Source: Marinobacter nauticus
GTDB taxonomy: Bacteria > Pseudomonadota > Gammaproteobacteria > Enterobacterales > Shewanellaceae
Assembly: GCF_019801015.1 (NCBI RefSeq)
Contig: NZ_JAHVJZ010000005.1
Location: forward strand, 62,001 to 126,000
Direction of reading: 5' to 3'
Length of the DNA stretch: 64,000 nt
In this document: positions 9,956 to 19,065 of the stretch, in pieces
Numbering within the stretch: the stretch's first letter is position 1
Layout of the letters: each line of letters begins with the position of its first letter
Program-made: the position numbers and the translations under genes
Notes under the pieces: generated by a model
What the model saw: only the letters and a program-made list of their open reading frames with translations
Told to the model about the DNA's origin: nothing
The model's database searches: none

Positions 9956-10960
9956 TTACAGATCGAACTGCACCTCGTCGAGCAGCTTCACTGCTGCCGC
10001 GTGATGTTCAGCCAGTTGTGCTACCGGCAGTACGTCCGCTTTGTACTGCCCCCAGGATGCCACCAGCTCAGACGGGGCCACCTTCGGATTAACCGGGTAT
10101 TCGTAGTTCAGTTGCGCGTACAGGCCCTGGGCCTTCTCGCTGGACAGGAACTCCAGCAGCGCCTTGGCGCCTTCCGGGTTCTTGGCATGCTTGGCCATTA
10201 CACCGCCGGACACGTTCATGTGCGCGCCACGGTCGTTCTGGTTCGGGAAGTTGATTACTACAGCCTCAGCCCAGCCACGCTGGTTCTCGTCTTCCAGCAT
10301 CTTGCCGTAGTAGTAGCTGTTGCCGATGGCGTAATCACAGGCACCTTCCGCCACTGCGCGTACCTGGGCACGGTCGTTACCCTGCGGCTTACGAGCCAGG
10401 TTGGCTTTTACGCCTTCCAGCCAGGCTTTGGTTTCGGCTTCACCGTGGTGCGCAATCATGGACGCTACCAGAGCGATGTTGTACGCGTTCTTACCAGAGC
10501 GCATGCAGATTTTGCCTTTGAACGGTGCGGTGGCCAGGTCTTCGTAAGTGATGTCAGAAGCCGCGCCTACGCGATCTTTGGCGCTGTAGATGTTGCGCAC
10601 GCGCAGCGTCAGAGCAAACCACTGGTTGTCCGGGTCGCGGTACTGGCTCGGCAGGTTTTCGCTCAGCACTTTGCTGTCAACCGGCTGGGTCAGGCCCATA
10701 TCCACCAGCGTCGCCAGACGGGAGATGTCGGTGGTCAGCACCACGTCTGCCGGGGACAGACGGCCTTCGCGCTTCAGACGCTCTTCCAGACCCGTCTGAG
10801 CGAACACCACCTGGGTCTCGATACCGGTTTCTTTGGTGAACATTTCCAGCATCGGCTCAACCAGGAACGGCTGACGGTAGGAATAGACGGTCACGGTCTG
10901 TGCAGCGGCAGCCATAGAGCTGGCCATCAGCAGCAGTGCGGACAAAGCAAAACGACCCAT
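9956..10960 (-). CDS. fbpA: Periplasmic iron(III)-binding protein
   Basis: A 334-residue solute-binding protein with a clear signal peptide (MGRFALSALLLMASSMAAAAQ). The mature start VTVYSYRQPFLVEPML is typical of the FutA/FbpA family, and SYYYGKM holds the tyrosines that coordinate ferric iron. It heads the fbpABC operon. A Fur-box-like dyad lies 25-39 bases upstream of the start, inside the probable promoter. AAAGGAGT provides the ribosome binding site. Confidence 0.93.
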   Translation of the reverse strand: MGRFALSALLLMASSMAAAAQTVTVYSYRQPFLVEPMLEMFTKETGIETQVVFAQTGLEERLKREGRLSPADVVLTTDISRLATLVDMGLTQPVDSKVLSENLPSQYRDPDNQWFALTLRVRNIYSAKDRVGAASDITYEDLATAPFKGKICMRSGKNAYNIALVASMIAHHGEAETKAWLEGVKANLARKPQGNDRAQVRAVAEGACDYAIGNSYYYGKMLEDENQRGWAEAVVINFPNQNDRGAHMNVSGGVMAKHAKNPEGAKALLEFLSSEKAQGLYAQLNYEYPVNPKVAPSELVASWGQYKADVLPVAQLAEHHAAAVKLLDEVQFDL

Positions 10961-10984
10961 TGTGGAGGACTCCTTTCGGTGGAA

Positions 10985-10999
10985 TAAGAATAATTCTCT
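10985..10999. promoter_or_regulatory. Fur-box candidate upstream of fbpA
   Basis: TAAGAATAATTCTCT matches 10 of 14 defined positions of the 7-1-7 Fur motif TGATAATnATTATCA and centres on the palindrome AGAAT-A-ATTCT. Its place just upstream of fbpA supports iron repression; binding is inferred. Confidence 0.5.
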
Positions 11000-11047
11000 T
11001 TTACGTTAAAATAACCCTTTACCCGAACTCCGGCAATGACCGACATC

Positions 11048-11073
11048 AAAAAAAGCCCCCTTCAACAGGGGGC
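11048..11073 (-). terminator. Terminator after amtB
   Basis: On the minus strand GGCCCCC, a seven-base loop, GGGGGC and then seven T form a classic terminator just below the amtB stop. Confidence 0.85.
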
Positions 11074-11106
11074 CTTCGTAACGGTTTGGTGACGTTTTGA
11101 GCAAAG

Positions 11107-12360
11107 TCAGTTGGCGCCCTTCACCGAAACAAATTCCGGGTAAGCGTCAATGCCACAGTCAGACAGATCCATGCCGTCGTATTCCTCCTCCTCGCTGACC
11201 CGAATCCCCATGGTGGCTTTCAGCACACCCCAGGTCACCAGACTGGCACCAAACACCCAGGCAAAGATAACCGCAGCCCCTGCCAGCTGGCCGGCCAGAG
11301 TGGCATCGGCATTGGACACCGGCACCACCAGCAGGCCGAACAGGCCGCACACGCCGTGGACAGAGATGGCACCGACCGGGTCATCGATCTTCACTTTGTC
11401 CATAAACACGATGGAGAACACCACCAGGCCTCCGGAGATTGCACCGATGGCGCCCGCCAGAGTCAGAGAGGGAGACAGCGGGTCGGCGGTGATCGCCACC
11501 AGGCCAGCCAACGCCCCGTTCAGGATCATGGTCAGGTCCGCTTTGCCCCAGGTCAGTTTGCACACCAGCAGCGCGGCGATGGCGCCGAAGGCTGCGGCCG
11601 AGTTGGTGTTGACGAAGATCTTGGCCACTGCTGTCGCGTTCTCCGCATCAGAGACCATCAACTGAGAACCGCCGTTGAAGCCAAACCAGCCGAGCCAGAG
11701 AATAAAGGTACCCAGAGTCGCCAGAGGCAGGTTGGACCCTGGGATGGGGTTAACGCTGCCATCCGGGTTGTACTTGCCCCGGCGGGCCCCCAAAAGAAGC
11801 ACCCCGGCAATTGCCGCAGCAGCGCCAGCCATATGCACGATGCCGGAGCCGGCAAAGTCCACAAAACCCAGTTTCTCGGAGACAAAGCCACCCCCCCAGG
11901 TCCAATATCCCTCAACTGGATAGATAAAGCCGGTCAATACCACGGCAAAGGCCAGGAATGCCCAAAGTTTCATGCGCTCAGCCACCGCACCGGAGACGAT
12001 CGACATGGCGGTCGCCACAAACACCACCTGGAAGAAAAAGTCTGACTCCAGCGCGTGGTCCGCGTCCTCCGCCTGGGTGCCAATCAAGCCACCGATGCTG
12101 GGCAGCCAGCTGCCTTCCGGGTTGTCCACGTACATGATGTGGTAGCCCACCAACAGGTACATGGCGCAGGCAATGGCATAAAGGCACATGTTCTTGGTCA
12201 GGATCTCAGTGGTGTTCTTGGAGCGGACCAAGCCCGCCTCCAACATGGCAAAGCCCGCGGCCATCCACATCACCAGAGCACCGGAAATCAGAAAATAGAA
12301 GGTGTCCAATGCGAAGCGCAGTTCCGCTACGGTGGCACCCAAAGCCGTCACTTGTTCCAT
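11107..12360 (-). CDS. amtB: Ammonium transporter AmtB
   Basis: A 417-residue, 11-segment inner-membrane ammonia channel. The twin pore histidines lie in GSGIVHMAGA and SVHGVCGLFG. The gate and binding-site aromatics are in the family positions (MEAGLVRSKN, WGGGF). The N-terminus has no cleavable signal peptide, unlike E. coli AmtB, and the C-terminal tail EEEEYDGMDLSDCGIDAY is the family tail that contacts GlnK. It lies 12 bases after glnK, the conserved operon order, and is under the sigma-54/NtrC signals upstream of glnK. Confidence 0.97.
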   Translation of the reverse strand: MEQVTALGATVAELRFALDTFYFLISGALVMWMAAGFAMLEAGLVRSKNTTEILTKNMCLYAIACAMYLLVGYHIMYVDNPEGSWLPSIGGLIGTQAEDADHALESDFFFQVVFVATAMSIVSGAVAERMKLWAFLAFAVVLTGFIYPVEGYWTWGGGFVSEKLGFVDFAGSGIVHMAGAAAAIAGVLLLGARRGKYNPDGSVNPIPGSNLPLATLGTFILWLGWFGFNGGSQLMVSDAENATAVAKIFVNTNSAAAFGAIAALLVCKLTWGKADLTMILNGALAGLVAITADPLSPSLTLAGAIGAISGGLVVFSIVFMDKVKIDDPVGAISVHGVCGLFGLLVVPVSNADATLAGQLAGAAVIFAWVFGASLVTWGVLKATMGIRVSEEEEYDGMDLSDCGIDAYPEFVSVKGAN

Positions 12361-12372
12361 CGTCTCTCTCCC

Positions 12373-12720
<348 letters not shown>

Positions 12721-12752
12721 CTAATCCCTGCAGTCGCTGGTGCCATTGCTCT

Positions 12753-12768
12753 ATCAACCTCTGTGCCA
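12753..12768 (-). promoter_or_regulatory. Sigma-54 (-24/-12) promoter of glnK-amtB
   Basis: On the minus strand the sequence TGGCACAGAGGTTGAT fits the sigma-54 consensus TGGCACGNNNNTTGCW with correct GG-to-GA spacing; the one key deviation is A in place of C at the -12 GC. It is 42 bases from the glnK start. Confidence 0.65.
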
Positions 12769-12862
12769 CTAATTTTTATTCATCATTTTCAACACTTTAT
12801 TCACAAAGCCATTTTGCGGTGATGATTTTTTGCACCGCTGTGAACCGACATTCAGTCGTCAG

Positions 12863-12879
12863 GGCACCAATTTGGTGCA
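12863..12879. promoter_or_regulatory. NtrC enhancer site upstream of glnK
   Basis: GGCACCAATTTGGTGCA matches the NtrC palindrome TGCACC-N5-GGTGCA except at the first base. It lies about 100 bases upstream of the sigma-54 element, normal for an enhancer. A poorer second copy beginning TGCACC is at 12831-12847. Regulation by low nitrogen is inferred from these sites. Confidence 0.7.
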
Positions 12880-12906
12880 CAACAGAAACCGCCAACAAAG
12901 CCCAAT

Positions 12907-12934
12907 AAAAAACCCACCCTGATCAGGGTGGGTT
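12907..12934 (-). terminator. Terminator after the GlsB-type gene
   Basis: A perfect 24-base palindrome (AACCCACCCTGA/TCAGGGTGGGTT) is followed on the minus strand by T residues. Confidence 0.8.
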
Positions 12935-12961
12935 GAATGAGAAACGGCCTTGGAGTCGGGG

Positions 12962-13210
12962 CTAACTGCGGACCTTGTTGTACACAAACAGCACCAGCAA
13001 GGCCCCCAGCACAGCCAACACCAGCGAGCCCACGTCAAAGCCGGATACGCCGCCCCAGCCCAGCATCTGTCCGATGTATCCCCCAACAAAGGCACCAGCG
13101 ATGCCCAACAGAATGGTCATTACCATGCCGCCGCCATCCGGACCGGGCATGATCCATTTGGCCAGCGCCCCCACAATCAGGCCCAAAATAATCCAGCTGA
13201 TAAAACCCAT
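12962..13210 (-). CDS. GlsB/YeaQ/YmgE-family small membrane protein
   Basis: An 82-residue protein with three predicted membrane segments: MGFISWIILGLIVGALAKWI, a glycine-rich second helix with GIAGAFVGGYIG, and a third ending LVLFVYNKVRS. This is the transglycosylase-associated (YeaQ/YmgE) pattern, a family linked to general stress, whose molecular role is unclear. It is a single-gene unit between the glnK control region and the nrfA terminator. Confidence 0.85.
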   Translation of the reverse strand: MGFISWIILGLIVGALAKWIMPGPDGGGMVMTILLGIAGAFVGGYIGQMLGWGGVSGFDVGSLVLAVLGALLVLFVYNKVRS

Positions 13211-13286
13211 ACTCAGCTCCTTAGTGATAGCGCGCTCCGCTCGAGCGCTGTCAGGGGTTTGTCCTGATTAACCCTAGTCGCTGGGC

Positions 13287-13316
13287 AAAAAAATGCCCCC
13301 GCTTCTGCGGGGGCAT
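13287..13316 (-). terminator. Terminator after nrfA
   Basis: The minus strand reads ATGCCCCCGC, loop AGAA, GCGGGGGCAT, then seven T. Confidence 0.9.
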
Positions 13317-13335
13317 GGTATCGACTCACATCGAG

Positions 13336-14724
13336 TTACTGAGCGTCAGTGCCGTACTTCTCCTGGTACTCCTTGTCCCACTGGGGCACAACGGTTTCCA
13401 GGAAGGCGTCTTTGGCTTTCTGCATCGCCGGCTCATCCAGGCCAACGGCGATCTGCGCGGCCGCCTTGGTGGAGATGTCCGGCAGCGCGATCGGGTCCAT
13501 CTGGCCATGTTTAGCCAAAACCCGGGCCAGAGAAGCGCGGGCATCCGCACTGCGTTCCAGAGAGGTTGCCAGCAAACGCAACGCTTCAGACGGGTTGTGA
13601 GCGTGGACGCCATGAGAGGCAATGGCCATATCCCAGCGCCACTGAGCGTGACGGATGGCGGTCAGAGCGTCTTTCATCTCCGCTTCGGTGGCACCGGCAT
13701 CCCAGGCCGCCTTGGCTTCAAAGTGCGCTTGCACCAGTTGTTTCTCAGCCTTCAGCTTGGCTTCGGTGACCATCTCTTTGTAGTGCTTGGTGACCGATTC
13801 CAGTTCCTCTTTGGACTGTTCGTGGCACTGGGCACAGGTGAACTCGAACTGATCGAACGGGTTGCCAACATTATGGTCGGTGTACTTACGCCCTTCGGCG
13901 TTGGTCACACGGGGCATGTGACAGTCAGTACAGGAAACGTCGTTACGACCATGGGTGCCGGTTTTCCAGGTTTCGAAGCCCGGGTGCTGCGCTTTCAGCA
14001 TCGGCGCCTTGGAGAGACCATGGGTCCAGTCGGAGAACTGGATGGCGTCATAGTATTTCTCCATTTCGTCTGCGCTCAGGCCATTGTCCCAGGGGAACTT
14101 GACGAACTTCTTGTCCGGCGTGAAGTAGTACTCCACGTGGCACTGGCCGCACACCATGGACTGGCGATCAGATTTGCTGGCCTTATCCCAGGGCATGCCG
14201 ATGGCTTCCATCGCGCGATCAGCAAAAGGCACAGAGATGCGCAGACGCGCATTGTTGTCATGGCAGTTACCGCAGCCGATCTCGTGGGTGATCTCGTTGC
14301 CACCGCGGGCCCACTTACCCTTGAAGTAGGCGTCTTCACCATTGGCTTCGATGTAGCGGGGAACGTCCGGGGACTTACAGGACCAACACGCCATCGGCAT
14401 CGGGCCATCGTCCGGGCCTTTTGGCGCACCGGTACGGAGCGTCGCACGCAGGTCGGTGATGGTGTAGTGGTGGCCCCGGGCCTTGTTGTAGTCCTTGGCA
14501 AAGCCGTAGCCTGCCCACAACACCACCAGCATCGGATCCTCTTCCAGCGCATCAACCACTTCGCTGCTGTCCTTAGTCTGCTGCCAGGTCGCGTACTGAT
14601 GTTTAAACTTGGCAAACTGACTGCTGTCTGCCTCGGTAATCTTGCCGGCTCCCAGTGCCGCAGTGCTCACCGCCATCAGCGCCGCCGCGCCATATGCACG
14701 CCATCGCAATGTGCTCACCATCAT
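13336..14724 (-). CDS. nrfA: Ammonia-forming cytochrome c nitrite reductase
   Basis: A 462-residue periplasmic pentaheme enzyme that reduces nitrite to ammonium with six electrons. A signal peptide covers about residues 1-26. The catalytic heme site is the unusual CWSCK at 113-117, with lysine as axial ligand. Four CxxCH sites follow: CGNCH (151), CGQCH (192), CTDCH (265) and CAQCH (297). The family [19 protein letters not shown] stretch holds calcium and active-site residues. AAGGAGAAGG precedes the start. There are no nrfBCD genes nearby, so electrons must come from a partner encoded elsewhere, such as a CymA-like quinol dehydrogenase (inference from Shewanella). It is divergent from narQP with an FNR palindrome between. 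Confidence 0.98.
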   Translation of the reverse strand: MMVSTLRWRAYGAAALMAVSTAALGAGKITEADSSQFAKFKHQYATWQQTKDSSEVVDALEEDPMLVVLWAGYGFAKDYNKARGHHYTITDLRATLRTGAPKGPDDGPMPMACWSCKSPDVPRYIEANGEDAYFKGKWARGGNEITHEIGCGNCHDNNARLRISVPFADRAMEAIGMPWDKASKSDRQSMVCGQCHVEYYFTPDKKFVKFPWDNGLSADEMEKYYDAIQFSDWTHGLSKAPMLKAQHPGFETWKTGTHGRNDVSCTDCHMPRVTNAEGRKYTDHNVGNPFDQFEFTCAQCHEQSKEELESVTKHYKEMVTEAKLKAEKQLVQAHFEAKAAWDAGATEAEMKDALTAIRHAQWRWDMAIASHGVHAHNPSEALRLLATSLERSADARASLARVLAKHGQMDPIALPDISTKAAAQIAVGLDEPAMQKAKDAFLETVVPQWDKEYQEKYGTDAQ

Positions 14725-14831
14725 CCTTCTCCTTGTTTTTGCGAACTCGCCAGTGAAATCGATTCACTAAGCCTAGACTAGCGGCGATTAATGACGAACC
14801 CAAGTCAACAAAAGTCCAATCTTTCATCCAC

Positions 14832-14845
14832 TTGATTGTGATCAA
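14832..14845. promoter_or_regulatory. Perfect FNR-type palindrome between nrfA and narQ
   Basis: TTGATTGTGATCAA matches the FNR/EtrA consensus TTGAT-N4-ATCAA without mismatch. It is 108 bases before the nrfA start and 159 bases before narQ, so it could switch on nrfA, narQP or both when oxygen is lacking. Confidence 0.8.
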
Positions 14846-15003
14846 CTTGTTCCGGCGCTACGCCAATTGAACACAGTTACCCAGAGCGACCCACCAGTAA
14901 GCAACGGAAATGCAACGTCGATTTGTTCACACTCTGTCCGATTTGGCTTTGCGCGCTTCCCAACAGTCGGCACAATATCGCCATCCAATCGTCCGGAGCG
15001 CGT

Positions 15004-16686
15004 ATGGCCCGAACCACCCGCTTAACCACCAGCGTCATCCACACCATGCTGCTGGTCATCCTGCTGTTCAGCCTTCAGGGAGGCCTGAGCCTGATCACCG
15101 CGCTCTACAGCACCGGTGACGCCCAGGCGATCAACGATTCCGGCTCCCTGCGGATGCGCTCCTACCAACTGCTGTTTCTGGCCAACTCCGAAGGCCGTAA
15201 CCTCGAACAGAAACTGGAAGAGTTTGAGACCATCCTCTACTCCCCCGCCCTGGCCCGTTCAGAAGCCTGGTACATGCCGGAAGACACCGGCTATCACTAC
15301 CGCCAGGTACAGGAACGCTGGAAACTGATGAGGGCGTACGCCCAAGAGGGCAATTCACGACGCTATGTCCGTGAGGTTCGCGGCTTTGTCGATGAAATTG
15401 ATGCCTTTGTGGATTCGCTGGAGAAGTTCAGCGCGTTCAAACTGCAGATCCTGGTGGTATCGCAGATATTGGGCATGGCGACCATGGGCGCGTTGACGCT
15501 CTATGCCCTGTTTTATGTACGGCGGCAGTTTGTTCAGCCGCTGGAACGCCTGGAGCGTGGTGCAGAAGCGATCGCGGCCCGGAAGTTTTCTTTTGAGCCG
15601 CTGCCCAGTCGCTACCAGGAGCTGAACACATTGAATCAGACCCTGGCCAGCACCGCGTCGGATCTGGACACCCTTTATCAACAGCTGGAGAGCAAAGTCG
15701 TCAGTCAGGACATTGCCCTGCGTCAGGCCCATGAACGTCTGACCTTTCTCTATGACGCCGCTCGTACGCTCAGTGGCACAGGGATGGAAACCGGCGTGTT
15801 GCAGCGTCTGATGCAGGACTTACGGCAGCACCTGGATGCCGATGGCGTGTGTCTGCAACTGCATGGTGAACGACCGCTTTGTCTCGGCACCAACCAAGGT
15901 ACCCCCGCCACCGCCGCCATGACCAAAGGCAGCGAACCCTTGGGTGAAGTGCGCCTGTACCCGGCGGAAAAAGCCGACCATGACCTGCTCAACAACTTTG
16001 CTCTGCTGCTCGGCCGGGCCGTCCAGCAGCACCGGGATGCCCTGCTGCAGGAGCGCCTGGGGCTGATGGAGGAGCGCGCGGTCATTGCCCGGGAGCTGCA
16101 CGACTCGCTGGGCCAGTTGCTGGCGTACATGAAAATTCAGCTGACGCTGCTGAACCGGGCCACTCAGGCCGGTCAGCCGGAGGGGATTGAAGAGGCGCGG
16201 CAGGCCCTGAAGCAATCGGTCGACAGCGCTTACCGCCAGCTCAGGGAGCTGCTCACCACCTTCCGTCTGAAGGTGGAAGCGCCGGACCTGCCCAGTGCAC
16301 TGGAGTGCATCCTGACCGAGCTGGAAGAGCGCAGTGATGCCTCGCTGACCCTGGACTACCGTCTGCCTCCACTGACCCTCTCCGCGACCCAGCAGGTGCA
16401 CTTACTGCAACTGCTGCGGGAAGCGGTGGTGAACGCCATCAAACACGCCAATGCCAATGAAATCAGACTTTGCTGCGCCAGCGAAGGCGATAAACTGGTG
16501 ATGAGCGTGGAGGACGACGGCGTCGGCATGACCGCACCGGACAATCCCGAAAACCATTTTGGCCTGAACATCATGCAGGAACGCGCCCGTCAGATGGGCG
16601 GTACGCTGCGGGTCGATAGCTCACCACTGGGTGGCGTTCGCGTTCAGGTCTCTATCACCAATCCGATGGAGGATTCCCATGGCTGA
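15004..16686 (+). CDS. narQ: NarQ/NarX-type nitrate/nitrite sensor histidine kinase
   Basis: A 560-residue inner-membrane kinase. Membrane segment 1 is about residues 11-33. The periplasmic P-box follows at about 40-57 (AQAINDSGSLRMRSYQLLF), the nitrate-binding element of NarX/NarQ. Segment 2 is about 146-172, then a HAMP linker, a coiled coil and a GAF-like region. The HisKA_3 box ARELHDSLGQ carries H366, and the ATPase domain has AVVNAIKHANA and VEDDGVGM. The ATG at 15004 follows GGAG; upstream in-frame codons lack family similarity. It overlaps narP by eight bases. Confidence 0.93.
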   Translation: MARTTRLTTSVIHTMLLVILLFSLQGGLSLITALYSTGDAQAINDSGSLRMRSYQLLFLANSEGRNLEQKLEEFETILYSPALARSEAWYMPEDTGYHYRQVQERWKLMRAYAQEGNSRRYVREVRGFVDEIDAFVDSLEKFSAFKLQILVVSQILGMATMGALTLYALFYVRRQFVQPLERLERGAEAIAARKFSFEPLPSRYQELNTLNQTLASTASDLDTLYQQLESKVVSQDIALRQAHERLTFLYDAARTLSGTGMETGVLQRLMQDLRQHLDADGVCLQLHGERPLCLGTNQGTPATAAMTKGSEPLGEVRLYPAEKADHDLLNNFALLLGRAVQQHRDALLQERLGLMEERAVIARELHDSLGQLLAYMKIQLTLLNRATQAGQPEGIEEARQALKQSVDSAYRQLRELLTTFRLKVEAPDLPSALECILTELEERSDASLTLDYRLPPLTLSATQQVHLLQLLREAVVNAIKHANANEIRLCCASEGDKLVMSVEDDGVGMTAPDNPENHFGLNIMQERARQMGGTLRVDSSPLGGVRVQVSITNPMEDSHG

Positions 16687-17293
16687 ACCCTGGCAACTGC
16701 TGCTGGTGGACGATCACCCGATGTTGCGACGCGGCCTGTGTCAGTTGCTTGCCGGCGACACACGCTTCCTGCCCCCTTGGGAATCCGGAAATGGCCCGGA
16801 GGCTTTGGCGCTCCTCGCCCGTCAGCAACCGGACCTCGTTTTGTTGGACCTGAACATGCGCCCTCTGAGCGGGCTCGATACCCTTCGGGCCATCCGGCGT
16901 GATTTCCCCGACCTCAAGGTGGTGATGTTTACGGTTTCCGACCATCCGCGCGACGTTCAGGCGGTGCTGGATGCCGGTGCCGACGGCTACCTGGTGAAAG
17001 ACAGCGAACCGGAGGAGCTGGTGGAAGGGTTGGCCGAGGTGATGGCCGGTCTGTCGGTGATCACCCCGCGACTGGAAACCGCCCTGGCGGAAGCGGAGGT
17101 GAACTGGGCCACCAACCTGACGCCGCGGGAGCGCCAGATTGCCGAATTGATTGCGGAAGGGAAAAGCAATAAGGCCATTGGCGAAGCCCTCTTTATCAGC
17201 GAAGGCACCGCCAAGGTTCACGTGAAAAACCTGATGCGGAAAACCGGCTGCCACTCCCGGGTGGAGCTGGCGATCATGGTCCGCGGCGGATAA
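16679..17293 (+). CDS. narP: NarP/NarL-type response regulator
   Basis: A 204-residue regulator with receiver domain (acidic pocket D11/D12, phosphorylated D57 in LVLLDLNM, lysine in GYLVKDSEPEE) and a LuxR-type helix-turn-helix at the C-terminus (LTPRERQIAELIAEGKSNKAIG). The start at 16679 lies inside the end of narQ in another frame, eight bases of overlap, so the two are coupled. It presumably controls nrfA in response to nitrate and nitrite. NarP is preferred over NarL because it is paired with NarQ and nrfA; the sequence alone does not settle it. Confidence 0.92.
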   Translation: MAEPWQLLLVDDHPMLRRGLCQLLAGDTRFLPPWESGNGPEALALLARQQPDLVLLDLNMRPLSGLDTLRAIRRDFPDLKVVMFTVSDHPRDVQAVLDAGADGYLVKDSEPEELVEGLAEVMAGLSVITPRLETALAEAEVNWATNLTPRERQIAELIAEGKSNKAIGEALFISEGTAKVHVKNLMRKTGCHSRVELAIMVRGG

Positions 17294-17298
17294 CCGGT

Positions 17299-17664
17299 TC
17301 AGCGCCCGGCGAGGAACGCCTGCCAGCTGTCCAGTAACAGCTCAAAATCCTCCAGGCCACATAGAGCCTCGCTTTCGGCATCGTAGTAATCCAGATCCGG
17401 ATCCAACTCGATGCCGTTAGCCTGCCCCAGCGCATGATCCTGCACCCGGACAAAGTCCGTGGTGATCTGCAGGGACTGCTCAGCGCCATTCAGCAGCCAC
17501 TCCCGGCGCTGACCATGACGGATCTCCGCCAGCGCATTACGCAGACGCATCAGCGCCTCCGCTTCCTGACACTCTTCGGTCAAATAACGGCCCAGCGCTT
17601 CATGGCCCATGGACATCAGAACCAGCGGTTGCCCGCCCAGTTCGCGGCGAAACTCGTACTCCAT
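17299..17664 (-). CDS. yacL: YacL family protein (UPF0231)
   Basis: A 121-residue protein that matches E. coli YacL along its length: start MEYEFRRELGGQPLVLMSMG, and the C-terminal block DLDYYDAESEALCGLEDFE. The start at 17664 fits that alignment and follows GAGG. It is convergent with narP, only five bases from its stop, and divergent from acuI. Function is unknown; no catalytic motif is visible. Confidence 0.9.
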   Translation of the reverse strand: MEYEFRRELGGQPLVLMSMGHEALGRYLTEECQEAEALMRLRNALAEIRHGQRREWLLNGAEQSLQITTDFVRVQDHALGQANGIELDPDLDYYDAESEALCGLEDFELLLDSWQAFLAGR

Positions 17665-17752
17665 ACATCCTCGAGGTGATCTCCGCCCCATGGCGGCAAT
17701 TCCAAAATGCGGGACCGACGGCAAATTCACACATACACCAAAGGTCGGCTTG

Positions 17753-17768
17753 TGTGAGCCAAATCACC
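17753..17768. promoter_or_regulatory. CRP-type site between yacL and acuI
   Basis: TGTGAGCCAAATCACC differs from the CRP palindrome TGTGA-N6-TCACA at one base. It centres about 75 bases upstream of acuI and 97 bases upstream of yacL. Confidence 0.6.
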
Positions 17769-17835
17769 GCTATACAACTAGGATCCATTGTAACCCAGCG
17801 CCTCTGGCTGCGCTCCACAAAACCGGGAGACCCCC

Positions 17836-18816
17836 ATGTTCAAAGCCCTTCAACTGCATCAGGACGAGGCAGGCCAAACTCTGGCTCAAATTGTGGAACT
17901 CAACAATGACCACCTGCCGGAAGGCAACGTCACCGTCGACGTCCAGTACAGCTCGCTGAACTACAAGGACGGCCTGGCCATAACCGGCACCGGTAAAATC
18001 ATCCGGGATTTCCCGATGGTGCCGGGCATCGACTTTGTCGGGACCGTGTCCGACTCTGAGGACCCGCGTTACCAGGTGGGCGATCAGGTGGTATTGACCG
18101 GCTGGGGCGTGGGTGAGCGTCACTGGGGCGGCATGAGCCAGCGCGCCCGGGTCAAAGGTGATTGGCTGGTGCCACTGCCGGCCGGACTGACCCCCGAACA
18201 GACCATGGCCATCGGTACCGCAGGCCTCACCGCGATGCTGTGCGTTCAGGCACTGGAAAACGCCGGCGTGAAACCGGAGCAGGGCCCCATCCTGGTGACC
18301 GGTGCCAGCGGTGGTGTGGGTTCCGTTGCGGTCACTCTGCTGGCCAAAGCCGGCTTTGAAGTGCACGCCATCACCGGCCGGGAAGACAACGCCGAGTGGC
18401 TGCAAAGCCTGGGGGCACACACTGTGCTGCCACGCAGCCAGTTTGAGGGCCAGTCCCGTCCGCTGGATAAAGCGATCTGGGCCGGTGCCGTCGATACCGT
18501 CGGTGGCGACATTCTGGCTAAGGTGCTGAGTCAGATGGCCTACGATGGTGCTGTTGCCGCCTGTGGCCTGGCTGCCAGTTTCTCGCTGCCCACAACAGTG
18601 ATGCCTTTTATTCTGCGTGGGGTAAAATTGCTCGGCGTCGATTCTGTGATGTGTCCTTACGAGCGCCGTATGGCGGCCTGGGAACGTCTGTCTGCCGATC
18701 TGGGCGACGAACAGTTCGACGCGTTCAGCACCGTGGCCCATCTGGATCAGGTGCCCGAACTGGCCCAGCAGATCATCAAAGGCCAGGTACGGGGACGGGT
18801 GCTGATCAAGCCCTAA
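17836..18816 (+). CDS. acuI: AcuI/YhdH-type acrylyl-CoA reductase
   Basis: A 326-residue zinc-independent medium-chain oxidoreductase. The Rossmann motif VTGASGGVGSVAV binds NADPH and SLNYKDGLAITGTGKIIRDF is the AcuI/YhdH N-terminal signature. It reduces acryloyl-CoA to propionyl-CoA and so detoxifies acrylate, for example from DMSP breakdown in marine bacteria; whether DMSP is relevant here is not shown. GGGAGACC precedes the start. A near-perfect CRP site lies upstream. Confidence 0.93.
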   Translation: MFKALQLHQDEAGQTLAQIVELNNDHLPEGNVTVDVQYSSLNYKDGLAITGTGKIIRDFPMVPGIDFVGTVSDSEDPRYQVGDQVVLTGWGVGERHWGGMSQRARVKGDWLVPLPAGLTPEQTMAIGTAGLTAMLCVQALENAGVKPEQGPILVTGASGGVGSVAVTLLAKAGFEVHAITGREDNAEWLQSLGAHTVLPRSQFEGQSRPLDKAIWAGAVDTVGGDILAKVLSQMAYDGAVAACGLAASFSLPTTVMPFILRGVKLLGVDSVMCPYERRMAAWERLSADLGDEQFDAFSTVAHLDQVPELAQQIIKGQVRGRVLIKP

Positions 18817-18841
18817 TTGCCGTATCGGAGACGCGCTCGGA

Positions 18842-19054
18842 ATGACCGACACCCAAACCCGGATCATGGAACTTGAGTCCAAGATCGCTTATCAAGACAG
18901 TACCATCGAACAACTGAATGAAACCGTGGTCGAACTGAGCGCGCAGGTGCAGAAACAGGCGGAGCAGATCCGCCTGTTGGCCGAGCGCATCAAGTCACTG
19001 CCCAACAGTTCGGTGGCTGACCTCAGCGAGGAATCCCCACCACCGCACTACTGA
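18842..19054 (+). CDS. slyX: SlyX family protein
   Basis: A 70-residue, mainly coiled-coil protein: heptad-patterned segment MELESKIAYQDSTIEQLNE and onward, ending in the acidic, proline-rich tail EESPPPHY usual for SlyX. Its function is not established. It lies between acuI and the deformylase gene with gaps of 25 and 11 bases, in a probable operon. Confidence 0.92.
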   Translation: MTDTQTRIMELESKIAYQDSTIEQLNETVVELSAQVQKQAEQIRLLAERIKSLPNSSVADLSEESPPPHY

Positions 19055-19065
19055 CAGGAGCCCCG

